A stretch of 8,255 bases of DNA from positions 1 through 8,255 of the forward strand of contig CAIXUF010000278.1 in the NCBI GenBank assembly GCA_903922535.1, read 5' to 3'. The notes beneath the pieces were generated by a model. It saw only the letters and a list, made by a program, of their open reading frames with translations, was not told the origin of the DNA and made no database searches. Below are positions 1 through 5,552 of the stretch, piece after piece; position 1 is the first letter of the stretch; each line of letters begins with the position of its first letter. A program made the position numbers and the translations under genes. Origin of the DNA: Candidatus Hydrogenedentota bacterium. Lineage in GTDB: Bacteria; Hydrogenedentota; Hydrogenedentia; Hydrogenedentiales; CAITNO01.

Positions 1-708
1 GCCCGCGATGCGCAGCGCGGCAGCGCCGAGTGACTCGCCGATGGCGAAGCCGATGAAGCAGGGGCCGGCCCAGTCGCCGGGGACGAAGAGCAGGATGCCG
101 AGCATGATGACCAGCTCAACCGAGATGAGCAGCATGCCGATGCTCATGCCGGCCTGCAGCGGAATCGCCATCGTCGGGAAGGGTTTGCCGCCAAGGCTGG
201 CGAAGGCCGTGCGCGAATTGGCGAAGGTGTTGATGCGGATGCCGAACCACGCCACGCCGTAGCTGCCCATGATGCCCACGATGCTGAACGCGAGGATCGT
301 GGCCACCTTGTTCGGGGCGTAGTGGGACAGGAAGTAGAAGTAGATGACCATGATGACGGCAATGAAGGCCCACAAGAGGGCGATGAACTTGCCCTGCGTG
401 ATCAGGTAGGTCTTGCAGGTTTCGTAGATCAGTTCCGAGATGTCCAGCATCGACTTGTGCACGGGCAGGTTGCGGATGCGCGTGAACTGCACCATGCCGA
501 ATCCCATGCCGCCGAGGCAGATGAGCAGGCCCAGGAACAGCAGGCTGTGGCCGCTGATGAGGCCGAAGATGAACCCCACCTTGGTCAAATCAGGAATTTT
601 GAGGTCCGCCTCGCTGGCGAATGCCGAGCCCGCGGGCAACAGAACCGCGAGCGCGAGCAGGCCCAGCAGGACCCGCCTCGTTGAGGATTTTGACAGAATT
701 GCCGACAT
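1..708 (-). CDS. hppA: Membrane-bound ion-pumping pyrophosphatase (HppA), N-terminal part
   Basis: Membrane pyrophosphatases couple hydrolysis of cytoplasmic diphosphate to H+ and/or Na+ export across the inner membrane. The window holds the first 236 codons, open to the left edge; the full protein is probably 700-800 residues. Seen: a hydrophobic N-terminal segment (about residues 12-31) ending in AFA, like a signal peptide or first helix; helices at about 44-75, 107-128, 135-155, 188-210 and 215-232; a conserved-looking block NLPVHKSM then SELIYETCKTYLITQGKF at about 80-108; and GIRINTFANSRTA (156-168), matching the family's G-(M/I)-(K/R)-x-x-T-x-A-N-x-R-T-A signature. The last residues (GFAIGESLGAAALRIAG) correspond to the family helix just before the diphosphate-binding motifs, which lie outside the window. 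The start is set by an AGGGAG ribosome site 8 bases upstream. Family assignment is firm; coupling ion and K+ dependence cannot be read here. Confidence 0.9.
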   Translation of the reverse strand, partial: MSAILSKSSTRRVLLGLLALAVLLPAGSAFASEADLKIPDLTKVGFIFGLISGHSLLFLGLLICLGGMGFGMVQFTRIRNLPVHKSMLDISELIYETCKTYLITQGKFIALLWAFIAVIMVIYFYFLSHYAPNKVATILAFSIVGIMGSYGVAWFGIRINTFANSRTAFASLGGKPFPTMAIPLQAGMSIGMLLISVELVIMLGILLFVPGDWAGPCFIGFAIGESLGAAALRIAG

Positions 709-955
709 AGTCCATTCTCCCTTGTTGTAAGGTGTTTTCACTAACGCCACGGGCCGTGACCCGCACGGAACTCCACGTAATTCAGTACGCTGCGCCGGAT
801 TCTCCCCCCCGGGACCCGCCTTCCGCAGGAAGCGAATTGCAGCTTGGGAAGGCAGGAAACCGTCGGAAAGAAACACACCCCGCGCACCTGCACAGCCTTC
901 CCACCTCTTGACCGACCCACGTTCCCCGTGCAGTTCGCTGGTTGAATCCTCCAAG

Positions 956-985
956 AAGGTAGCGAAAAAGGGGGGTGAAAGTCAA
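956..985 (-). promoter_or_regulatory. Weak sigma70-like promoter candidate for hppA
   Basis: Read on the minus strand, TTGACT (985-980) is followed after 18 bases by TACCTT (961-956). The -35 is 5/6 to consensus but the -10 only about 3/6. It would give a leader of roughly 240 bases before the hppA start at 708. It is the best match I found in the gap, but could be chance. Confidence 0.25.
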
Positions 986-1028
986 ATCTGACTCGCAAAC
1001 GACGGCCCAAGCCCCCGAAAGGGCGCTA

Positions 1029-1040
1029 TTTGGCGCCAAA
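1029..1040. repeat. 12-bp perfect palindrome in the hppA upstream region
   Basis: TTTGGCGCCAAA reads the same on both strands and is flanked by AT-rich bases inside GC-rich DNA. It lies 44 bases upstream of the weak hppA promoter candidate, a plausible place for a dimeric regulator. No regulator family is recognised from the motif alone. Confidence 0.4.
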
Positions 1041-1120
1041 ATGTGCCTATAAATGCGGGATCTGCGGGGCAAATGGGGAATTCACACCCCCAATGTGCCG
1101 GGCACGGGCGACATGCAGAA

Positions 1121-1157
1121 GCGGCGCATCCCGTGACAAGTACGGAGGATGCGCCGC
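1121..1157 (-). terminator. Stem-loop after malate dehydrogenase, possible terminator
   Basis: Perfect 11-bp inverted repeat GCGGCGCATCC (1121-1131) and GGATGCGCCGC (1147-1157) around a 15-base loop. It begins 26 bases after the malate dehydrogenase stop, as expected of a 3'-end structure. The minus-strand sequence after it (TTCTGC) has no proper T tract, so it is not a textbook intrinsic terminator; it may instead stabilise the 3' end or be Rho-assisted. Confidence 0.45.
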
Positions 1158-1183
1158 CGTTTATCCGCAATAAGCACGGGGCT

Positions 1184-2134
1184 TTACAGTATCCCCAACT
1201 CCTTGAGACCATCAATGCCGGACTGCACTTCCGCCGCCGAACGGTGGAGCGACTGGCGATCCGCGTCGGAGATTTCCAGTTCGAGAATCTGCTCAACGCC
1301 GTTTGCGCCAAGCATGCAGGGCACGCCCATGAAGATGTCACTGAGTCCATACTGACCGGTAAGTAGGGCCGCGCAGGGGAGCAACTGTTTCTCGTCCCGG
1401 ATCACCGACTGCACCATGCGCACGGCACTGGCCGCGGGGGCATAGTAGGCGCTGCCGGTCTTGAGCAGGGCGACAATTTCACCGCCGCCCTTGCGGGTGC
1501 GCTCGACAATGGCGTCGATGCGCTCCTGCGAAATCAGCTTGGTGATGGGAATGCCGGAGACGGTCGTATAGTGGGGCAGCGGGACCATGTCGTCGCCGTG
1601 CGATCCGAGCACCATGGTGTCGACGTTTTTCATGCTCACGCCCAGTTCCATGGCCACAAAGGAGCGCATGCGCGCGCTGTCGAGGCAGCCCGCCATGCCG
1701 ATCACGCGGTTGGCGGGGAATCCGAGTTTCTTGTGGGCGAGATAGACCATGACATCGAGGGGGTTGGTCACGATGATGACGACGGCATTGGGGGCGTGCT
1801 TGGCGATGTTCTCGCAGATGCCGCTGATGATGCGGCCGTTCGTCCCCAGCAGGTCGAGCCGGGTCATGCCGGGCTTGCGCGGCAGGCCCGCGGTCACCAC
1901 GACCACGTCGGCGCCCGCGATGTCGGCGTAATCGTTTGTGCCGGTGCAAATGCCGCTGTAGCCGCGGATGGGGCCAGCCTCGGTCAGGTCAAGCGCCTTG
2001 CCCTGGGGCAGGCCGTCGACGATGTCCGTGAGGACCACGTCACCCAATTCCATTTCGAGGCAGTATTGCGCGACCGACGCGCCCACGTTCCCCGCGCCAA
2101 TGGACGCGATCTTAAAACGTTTTCCAACGGACAT
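1184..2134 (-). CDS. mdh: Malate dehydrogenase, LDH-like NAD-dependent type
   Basis: Interconverts malate and oxaloacetate with NAD(H) in the cytoplasm (TCA cycle or its reductive branch). The 316 residues match the usual family length. Seen: Rossmann glycine motif GAGNVG (13-18); acidic residue D37 after the second strand, favouring NAD over NADP; the substrate loop LPRKPGMTR (84-92), where R86 is the dicarboxylate-selecting arginine found in malate rather than lactate dehydrogenases and R92 is the mobile-loop arginine; N124 in TNPLD; D152 and R155 in LDSAR; catalytic H179 in GSHGDDMVPL. The start is supported by AAGGAG 9 bases upstream. It follows the glycoside hydrolase stop by 21 bases, so the two may share a transcript. 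All catalytic residues are present; activity is expected. Confidence 0.96.
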   Translation of the reverse strand: MSVGKRFKIASIGAGNVGASVAQYCLEMELGDVVLTDIVDGLPQGKALDLTEAGPIRGYSGICTGTNDYADIAGADVVVVTAGLPRKPGMTRLDLLGTNGRIISGICENIAKHAPNAVVIIVTNPLDVMVYLAHKKLGFPANRVIGMAGCLDSARMRSFVAMELGVSMKNVDTMVLGSHGDDMVPLPHYTTVSGIPITKLISQERIDAIVERTRKGGGEIVALLKTGSAYYAPAASAVRMVQSVIRDEKQLLPCAALLTGQYGLSDIFMGVPCMLGANGVEQILELEISDADRQSLHRSAAEVQSGIDGLKELGIL

Positions 2135-2155
2135 GACTTGTATCTCCTTGGTTGA

Positions 2156-4529
2156 TTACTTTGCCGGGGGCAGCGCGGTTCGCTGCATGTGCCAGGGAAG
2201 CACCTTCTCTTCAAACACGCCGGGCAGTCGCAGGTCGGCCTCACGATCGCCATAGTTTAGCATAATTAGATGTCCGTCGGCCTGCACACTTAAGAACACA
2301 TCGGCGGGGCGTTCTGTTTCCAGCATGGCCCGGGTCCAGGGATGCAGCGACGGGGTGCTCTTCAGCACAGCGGCCACGAAATTCCCGTACAGGCTCGGCG
2401 GTTCCATGTCGCCGACGAAGCGCCGGAACACGCCGCTGCCGGTGTCGCCCGCGACCCATTGGTCGAAGACGTCCTTGTCACCCTGCACGGTTTCCAGGTC
2501 GGTCCGGGGGAAGGGCGGGTAGATGAGCGTGCCACCCGCGCGCACCCATGCGTCAATCTTCGCCAGCACGTCCGGCTCGATGATGTTGCCCCAGGCGAAC
2601 ACGAGCGCCTTATAGCGGTCAAGAAACCCGTCGCGGATGAGCGTTTCGTCGAGGTAGTCCACATCGACCGCGCGGCGGATTTCGCGGGCGCGGGGGTTGA
2701 AGCCCCCAGGCGTACAACTGGCGGAACGCGGCGTCCTCCAACTGGTTCATCGTCTCGGGATAGTAGACGGCCACCTCGACCAGCGGCGGCTGGCGCGTGT
2801 CCAGCAGCGGCAGGCCGTTCAGCCACAAATCGACGGCCAGGGGATGGGCCATAAGGTTGCCGTGGTAGGTGAAGAAATGCTCTCCGTTGCACGCGAGCAG
2901 ACTGAAGAGGCGCCCCGTCACGCCTCGGGCCGTGTGTGAACTGGCCGGCTCGGCGCCGATGCGCGCGCCGTAGAGCCGCGCGGCCGTGGTGGCCAGGCGG
3001 GTGGCGTAGAAATTCTGCTCGTAGCTGTCGGTCTCGTTGGTGAGACGGATGCCGCCGCCGAGTTCCGCCATGGTCTTGGTCTGGGCCGGATAATCGGTGC
3101 CCCCCTCACGAAACCCCCAGCCGCCTGCCGACTGATAGAGCAGCGTGTTGGGCATGGCGGCCTTCGCCTCGCGGGACCACCAGTCGCACCAGTGCGACAT
3201 GGAATCGGTGTACCAGCCGGTCAAATCGAGCCGCTCCTGGCGGCTCTGGATGACCTGCGGCAGCGTCATGGGCACTTCGTCAAAAGAGTGCAGGATTGTT
3301 CCGTTCCAGGCCATGTTCAGCGCGGCGACGGCGAGGTATTTCTGTTTGAGATACTGCTGGAAATCGGCGCGGGCATAGGGGTCGCCCGCCCACCAGCCGA
3401 TGTGGATGTGCATCTTCTGGCCGCGCAGCCCCCAGTTGCCGCCGGCGGGATACTGCGACTCGCCGAAATTGCCGCTTGGCCCCAGACGCACGGCTTCCAG
3501 GATGCCCTTGCCGTCGTAGTGCTCGCCGAAGGCGCGCAGCACCCGGGTCACGTGCCGCCGGTGCCAAGGACTCCAGATGCTCTGTATCGCATTGGATTGG
3601 CCGTGTTCCAGGCAGACCATGCCCACGTTTTCCGGGCTGTCGGCGAACCAGTCCGGCAGCGCGTAGGCCGAACCGACGATGAGCAGCGGGAACCATTTCA
3701 GGTCATAGGCCTTCAATTTTTCGATCACGCCGTCATAGAAGCTGAAGTCGAATGTGCCCTCTTCGTTGGGTTCGATGCGCCGCCAAAGCACATAGCTCTC
3801 GATGGAGGTGAAGCCCAGCACGCGGGCCAGGGGCGCGAGGTCGTCCATCGCCTCCAGCGATTTGGCGAGGTCATCGTCGTCTTTTTCAAAGACGCTGACT
3901 CCGGCCGTGGTGGTCAGTTCCATGGGACGGGAGAGCCTGACCATGGGCGTCACGTTGGCCGGGATGGTCTTGGTGATCTTGTCCCAGTCCGCCGGGGATA
4001 GCGCCGGACCGATGCGCAAGTCAACCAGATGGCGCAGGCCGCCGATAGTCAAATGCGCGTGCCTGGCGTCGCGGGCGGGCGGGACGGCGAAGTTGAACTC
4101 AAACACCGCGCGGCGCAGGCCGCCGGTGTTGAGGCGCGTGTAGGACCGCAGGCGGGCCGGACCGGCGTACTGGCCGTTGAAGGCATCGTCCGCGAGCGCC
4201 TGCGGTTGGATCATGCCCGCGCCCTCATCAACGAAGGTCACCACCAGCGTGTGCGGCCCCTTCTTGAACCAACGGCGATCGCTGATGCGGAACTGGTAGG
4301 TGTTGAGTTTGTAGGGGTCGGTGTCCGGCGCGAGTTCGAGGCAGCGCGTCTTGTTCAGGTCCGCCTCCGGGCATTCGCCCGGATTGAGCAGCGTGGCACC
4401 GGATTGTTCGGCGCCTGCACCGGCGCGAAAGACCGGGGTGAGGCTGTCAGGATCGAGCGCCGTGGCGGTGAGTGCGCCCAACAGGGCGACGGAAAGCGCC
4501 ACGGTGTGGCGCGCAAAGCAACGTGTCAT
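2156..4529 (-). CDS. Secreted GH42-like glycoside hydrolase, interrupted by a one-base frameshift
   Basis: Probable extracytoplasmic beta-glycosidase; substrate unknown. The start MTRCFARHTVALSV is chosen because AGGAG lies 6 bases upstream and a signal peptide (about residues 1-25) follows; a longer frame back to 4625 only translates hairpin DNA. Residues about 30-185 look like a beta-sandwich, possibly carbohydrate-binding. About 190-560 resemble a TIM barrel of the GH42/GH14 type: GFTSIESYVLW (239-249), GPSGNFGESQYP (350-361) with candidate acid/base E357, and RIGAEPA with candidate nucleophile E527. The 170-residue spacing is close to that of GH42 enzymes. A GH42 trimerisation-like domain follows from about 585 (VEVAVYYPE, later YKALVFAWGN and VRAGGTLIY). 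After residue 609 the frame shifts; removing one base from the homopolymer at 2703-2707 gives one continuous protein of 790 residues ending at 2156. Exact GH family uncertain. Confidence 0.8.
2703..2707 (-). other. Frameshift site: one extra base in a five-base homopolymer
   Basis: On the minus strand the bases read GCCTGGGGGCTTC. With five Gs, the frame leaves ...QLYAWG for an arginine/proline-rich tail that stops at 2619. With four Gs, it continues as W-G-F-N-P-R-A-R-E-I-R into the downstream part, which matches the expected C-terminal domain. With the base removed, the gene from 4529 to 2156 is exactly 791 codons. A homopolymer indel from sequencing or assembly is the simplest cause; a real mutation is possible. 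Confidence 0.85.
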
Positions 4530-4551
4530 GCCGTACTCCTGACGATGTTCC
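4530..4551 (-). promoter_or_regulatory. Ribosome binding site deciding the hydrolase start
   Basis: On the minus strand CAGGAG lies 6 bases before the ATG at 4529. It lies just inside the triple-hairpin block, between the last hairpin and the start codon. It supports the start at 4529 over the upstream in-frame ATG at 4625, which falls on the far side of the hairpins. Confidence 0.7.
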
Positions 4552-4570
4552 CACGGGCGGGACGCCCGTG
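4552..4570. repeat. Perfect 8-bp-stem hairpin, dispersed-repeat type
   Basis: CACGGGCG-gga-CGCCCGTG. On the minus strand, spurious translation of this element gives peptides such as GTGVPPVG, which I recall as recurrent in predicted proteins of Planctomycetota/Verrucomicrobiota-like genomes, because a palindromic intergenic repeat is scattered through them. Whether this one is multicopy in its own genome cannot be seen here. Confidence 0.6.
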
Positions 4571-4576
4571 CCACAA

Positions 4577-4597
4577 CGCCGGGGCATGGCCCCGGCG
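4577..4597. repeat. Perfect 9-bp-stem hairpin with ATG/CAT loop
   Basis: CGCCGGGGC-atg-GCCCCGGCG. It is the middle of three consecutive hairpins between the isomerase and hydrolase genes. It shares the core GGCATGGCC with the next hairpin, suggesting related elements or local duplication with divergence. Confidence 0.65.
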
Positions 4598-4623
4598 AAG
4601 AAAAGCGGCGGCATGGCCGCCGC
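4598..4623 (-). terminator. Intrinsic-terminator-like hairpin after the isomerase gene
   Basis: On the minus strand a perfect 8-bp GC stem GCGGCGGC-cat-GCCGCCGC (4623-4605) is followed at once by TTTTCTT. It lies 23 bases after the isomerase stop. Stem, tight loop and T-rich tail fit a Rho-independent terminator or attenuator. If it works, the hydrolase and malate dehydrogenase depend on read-through or a promoter I could not find in the hairpin-filled gap. Confidence 0.55.
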
Positions 4624-4646
4624 ACTCAATAATATGGGACAGCCGC

Positions 4647-5306
4647 CTAGCGGGGTTCGGGGAAATAGTGCGCCTCGATGAGGCAGCAGAGCGTGTGCCA
4701 CAGCACGGCGTGGGCCTCCTGCACGACCTTGGTCGAGTCGCCCGGCGTCTTGATCACCACGTCGGCAAACTCGGCCATGGCGCCGCCCTTGGGGCCGGTG
4801 AAGGCGATGCTTGTGCCCCCTTTGGCCTTGGCCACGGACAGCGCCATGCGGCAGTTGGCCGCGTTGCCGCTGGTGGAAATGGCCAGCAGCACGTCACCGG
4901 GCCGCATCATGACGTTGAGTTCCTGGGCGAAGGCAATGTCGCGCATCGGCGAGTCATTCTCCACGGCCGTCTTTAGCGCGAGGTTGAGGCCGAGCGTGAT
5001 CGCGGGCAGGCCCGCCTCCAAATGCTTCGCAAGGTCCCCGCCAAAGGGCAGCGGTTCCAGCGCAGCCATGTACGCGCTCGACAACGGACGCCGCCGTTCG
5101 AAGCTCTTGACCAGTTCGCCGACAATATGCATCGCGTCGGCGTAGGAGCCGCCGTTGCCGCAGGTGAACAGTGTGCCGCCGCCGTCGTAGCACTTTACCA
5201 GCGCCTCGTGCACCTGTATGAGTTCCTGCGAGCAGGTCTCCAAGTCGGGACGGCGTCCCAGCATGCCGTCGATGATCATTTGTTCAAGAGCATTCAGACT
5301 GGACAT
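4647..5306 (-). CDS. gmhA: GmhA-like SIS-domain phosphosugar isomerase (sedoheptulose-7-phosphate isomerase family)
   Basis: GmhA isomerises sedoheptulose 7-phosphate to D-glycero-manno-heptose 7-phosphate, the first step to the heptose of lipopolysaccharide core or other surface glycans; it acts in the cytoplasm as a tetramer. Length 219 residues, slightly over the usual 190-200. Seen: phosphate-binding CGNGGS (49-54); DAMHIVGEL with zinc ligands H60 and E64; SIS signature STSGN (144-148); and VVQEAHAVLWH with Q196 and H204, completing the zinc/catalytic set. Residues about 70-115 form a longer insert than in E. coli GmhA; I recall similar inserts in other bacterial SIS isomerases. Start 5306 is chosen over an in-frame ATG at 5459 because GGAG lies 8 bases upstream, the promoter falls between the two, and the upstream extension (VHPVHSVHLVH) is only translation of the GTCCAT-type repeat. 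No other heptose gene is in view, so the substrate could differ. Confidence 0.85.
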   Translation of the reverse strand: MSSLNALEQMIIDGMLGRRPDLETCSQELIQVHEALVKCYDGGGTLFTCGNGGSYADAMHIVGELVKSFERRRPLSSAYMAALEPLPFGGDLAKHLEAGLPAITLGLNLALKTAVENDSPMRDIAFAQELNVMMRPGDVLLAISTSGNAANCRMALSVAKAKGGTSIAFTGPKGGAMAEFADVVIKTPGDSTKVVQEAHAVLWHTLCCLIEAHYFPEPR

Positions 5307-5343
5307 GGAATATTCTCCGGTTGGAATGGGCCGCAAAGCCGTG

Positions 5344-5372
5344 ATTCTAAACGAAAACGGGGGGGCTGTGCA
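5344..5372 (-). promoter_or_regulatory. Sigma70-like promoter for the isomerase gene
   Basis: On the minus strand TGCACA (5372-5367, 4/6 to the -35 consensus) is followed after 17 bases by TAGAAT (5349-5344, 5/6 to the -10 consensus). Transcription would begin near 5337 and leave a leader of about 30 bases with a good ribosome site, agreeing with the chosen isomerase start. It is the best promoter match in the window. Confidence 0.5.
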
Positions 5373-5390
5373 CTTTGCGTCAAGGGAGTT

Positions 5391-5520
5391 GTAGACAGAA
5401 TGGACGAGATGGACGCTATGGACAGGATGGACCTTGCGGAGATCGATGGCCAGACTCACTCTTGCTCTTGCTCTACCTGTCCATACGGTCCATACCGTCC
5501 ATTCAGTCCATATCGTCCAT
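5391..5520. repeat. Inverted pair of 9-base-period arrays of ATGGAC / GTCCAT
   Basis: Left arm: the hexamer ATGGAC at 5400, 5409, 5418 and 5427, each separated by a variable triplet, with a degenerate copy GTAGAC in phase at 5391. Right arm: its reverse complement GTCCAT at 5479, 5488, 5497, 5506 and 5515, same 9-base spacing. A 46-base spacer (5433-5478) separates the arms. The constant six bases of each arm can pair with the other, the variable triplets mostly cannot, so a transcript would form a long hairpin with regular internal loops. The array starts within 35 bases of the CPBP stop and ends upstream of the isomerase promoter. Confidence 0.85.
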
Positions 5521-5552
5521 CAGGCGGGCTGAGCCCAAGGCCGCCCCCTGAT
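5519..5552 (-). repeat. Bulged stem-loop overlapping the CPBP stop codon
   Basis: ATCAGG (5519-5524) pairs with CCTGAT (5547-5552), continued after one bulged base by GGGC (5526-5529) with GCCC (5543-5546). The stem includes the last base of the stop codon and abuts the right GTCCAT arm. There is no T tract, so a terminator role is uncertain. Confidence 0.4.

Larger units (their letters stand above)
709..1183. other. 475-base intergenic gap between malate dehydrogenase and hppA
   Basis: No convincing gene lies here. The short open frames on either strand have no ribosome site, no recognisable motif and arginine/cysteine-rich compositions typical of untranslated GC-rich DNA. The gap holds an 11-bp inverted repeat just after the malate dehydrogenase stop (1121-1157), a 12-bp perfect palindrome TTTGGCGCCAAA (1029-1040), a weak promoter candidate (956-985), and a short inverted repeat CACGG-g-CCGTG (748-758) close to the hppA ribosome site. 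It is long enough for a structured hppA leader, but I could not match it to a known riboswitch. Confidence 0.6.
5307..5551. other. 245-base gap between isomerase and CPBP genes
   Basis: No gene. From right to left it holds a bulged stem overlapping the CPBP stop codon, the right and left arms of a 9-base-period inverted repeat, a sigma70-like promoter, and the isomerase ribosome site. The parts are listed separately. Confidence 0.7.

Noticed and set aside
741..1072. Small minus-strand open frames in the gap upstream of hppA
   Set aside because: They overlap each other in different frames, have no ribosome site and no family resemblance, and are arginine/cysteine-rich as expected for untranslated GC-rich DNA.
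1571..2155. 194-residue plus-strand open frame opposite malate dehydrogenase
   Set aside because: It is fully antisense to a clear, intact mdh gene, and its product is an Ala/His/Asp-rich sequence with no recognisable domain.
2695..2712. Programmed ribosomal frameshift in the hydrolase gene
   Set aside because: The G5 run lacks a canonical slippery heptamer, and glycoside hydrolases are not known for programmed frameshifting; a one-base homopolymer indel explains it more simply.
4530..4625. Upstream ATG at 4625 as the hydrolase start
   Set aside because: The extra 32 residues only translate the hairpin block, and they would precede the signal peptide; the ATG at 4529 has a ribosome site.
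3192..4976. Long plus-strand open frames (3192-4001 and 4029-4976)
   Set aside because: They lie antisense to the hydrolase and isomerase genes, show His/Arg/Gly-rich composition without motifs, and lack ribosome sites; they reflect the third-position GC bias of the real minus-strand genes.
5307..5459. N-terminal extension of the isomerase to 5459
   Set aside because: The extension translates the repeat array (Val-His repeats) and would start upstream of the promoter; GmhA-family proteins begin near the ATG at 5306.
5391..5520. CRISPR array
   Set aside because: The repeats are six bases with three-base variable parts and are inverted between arms; CRISPR repeats and spacers are each more than 20 bases and direct.
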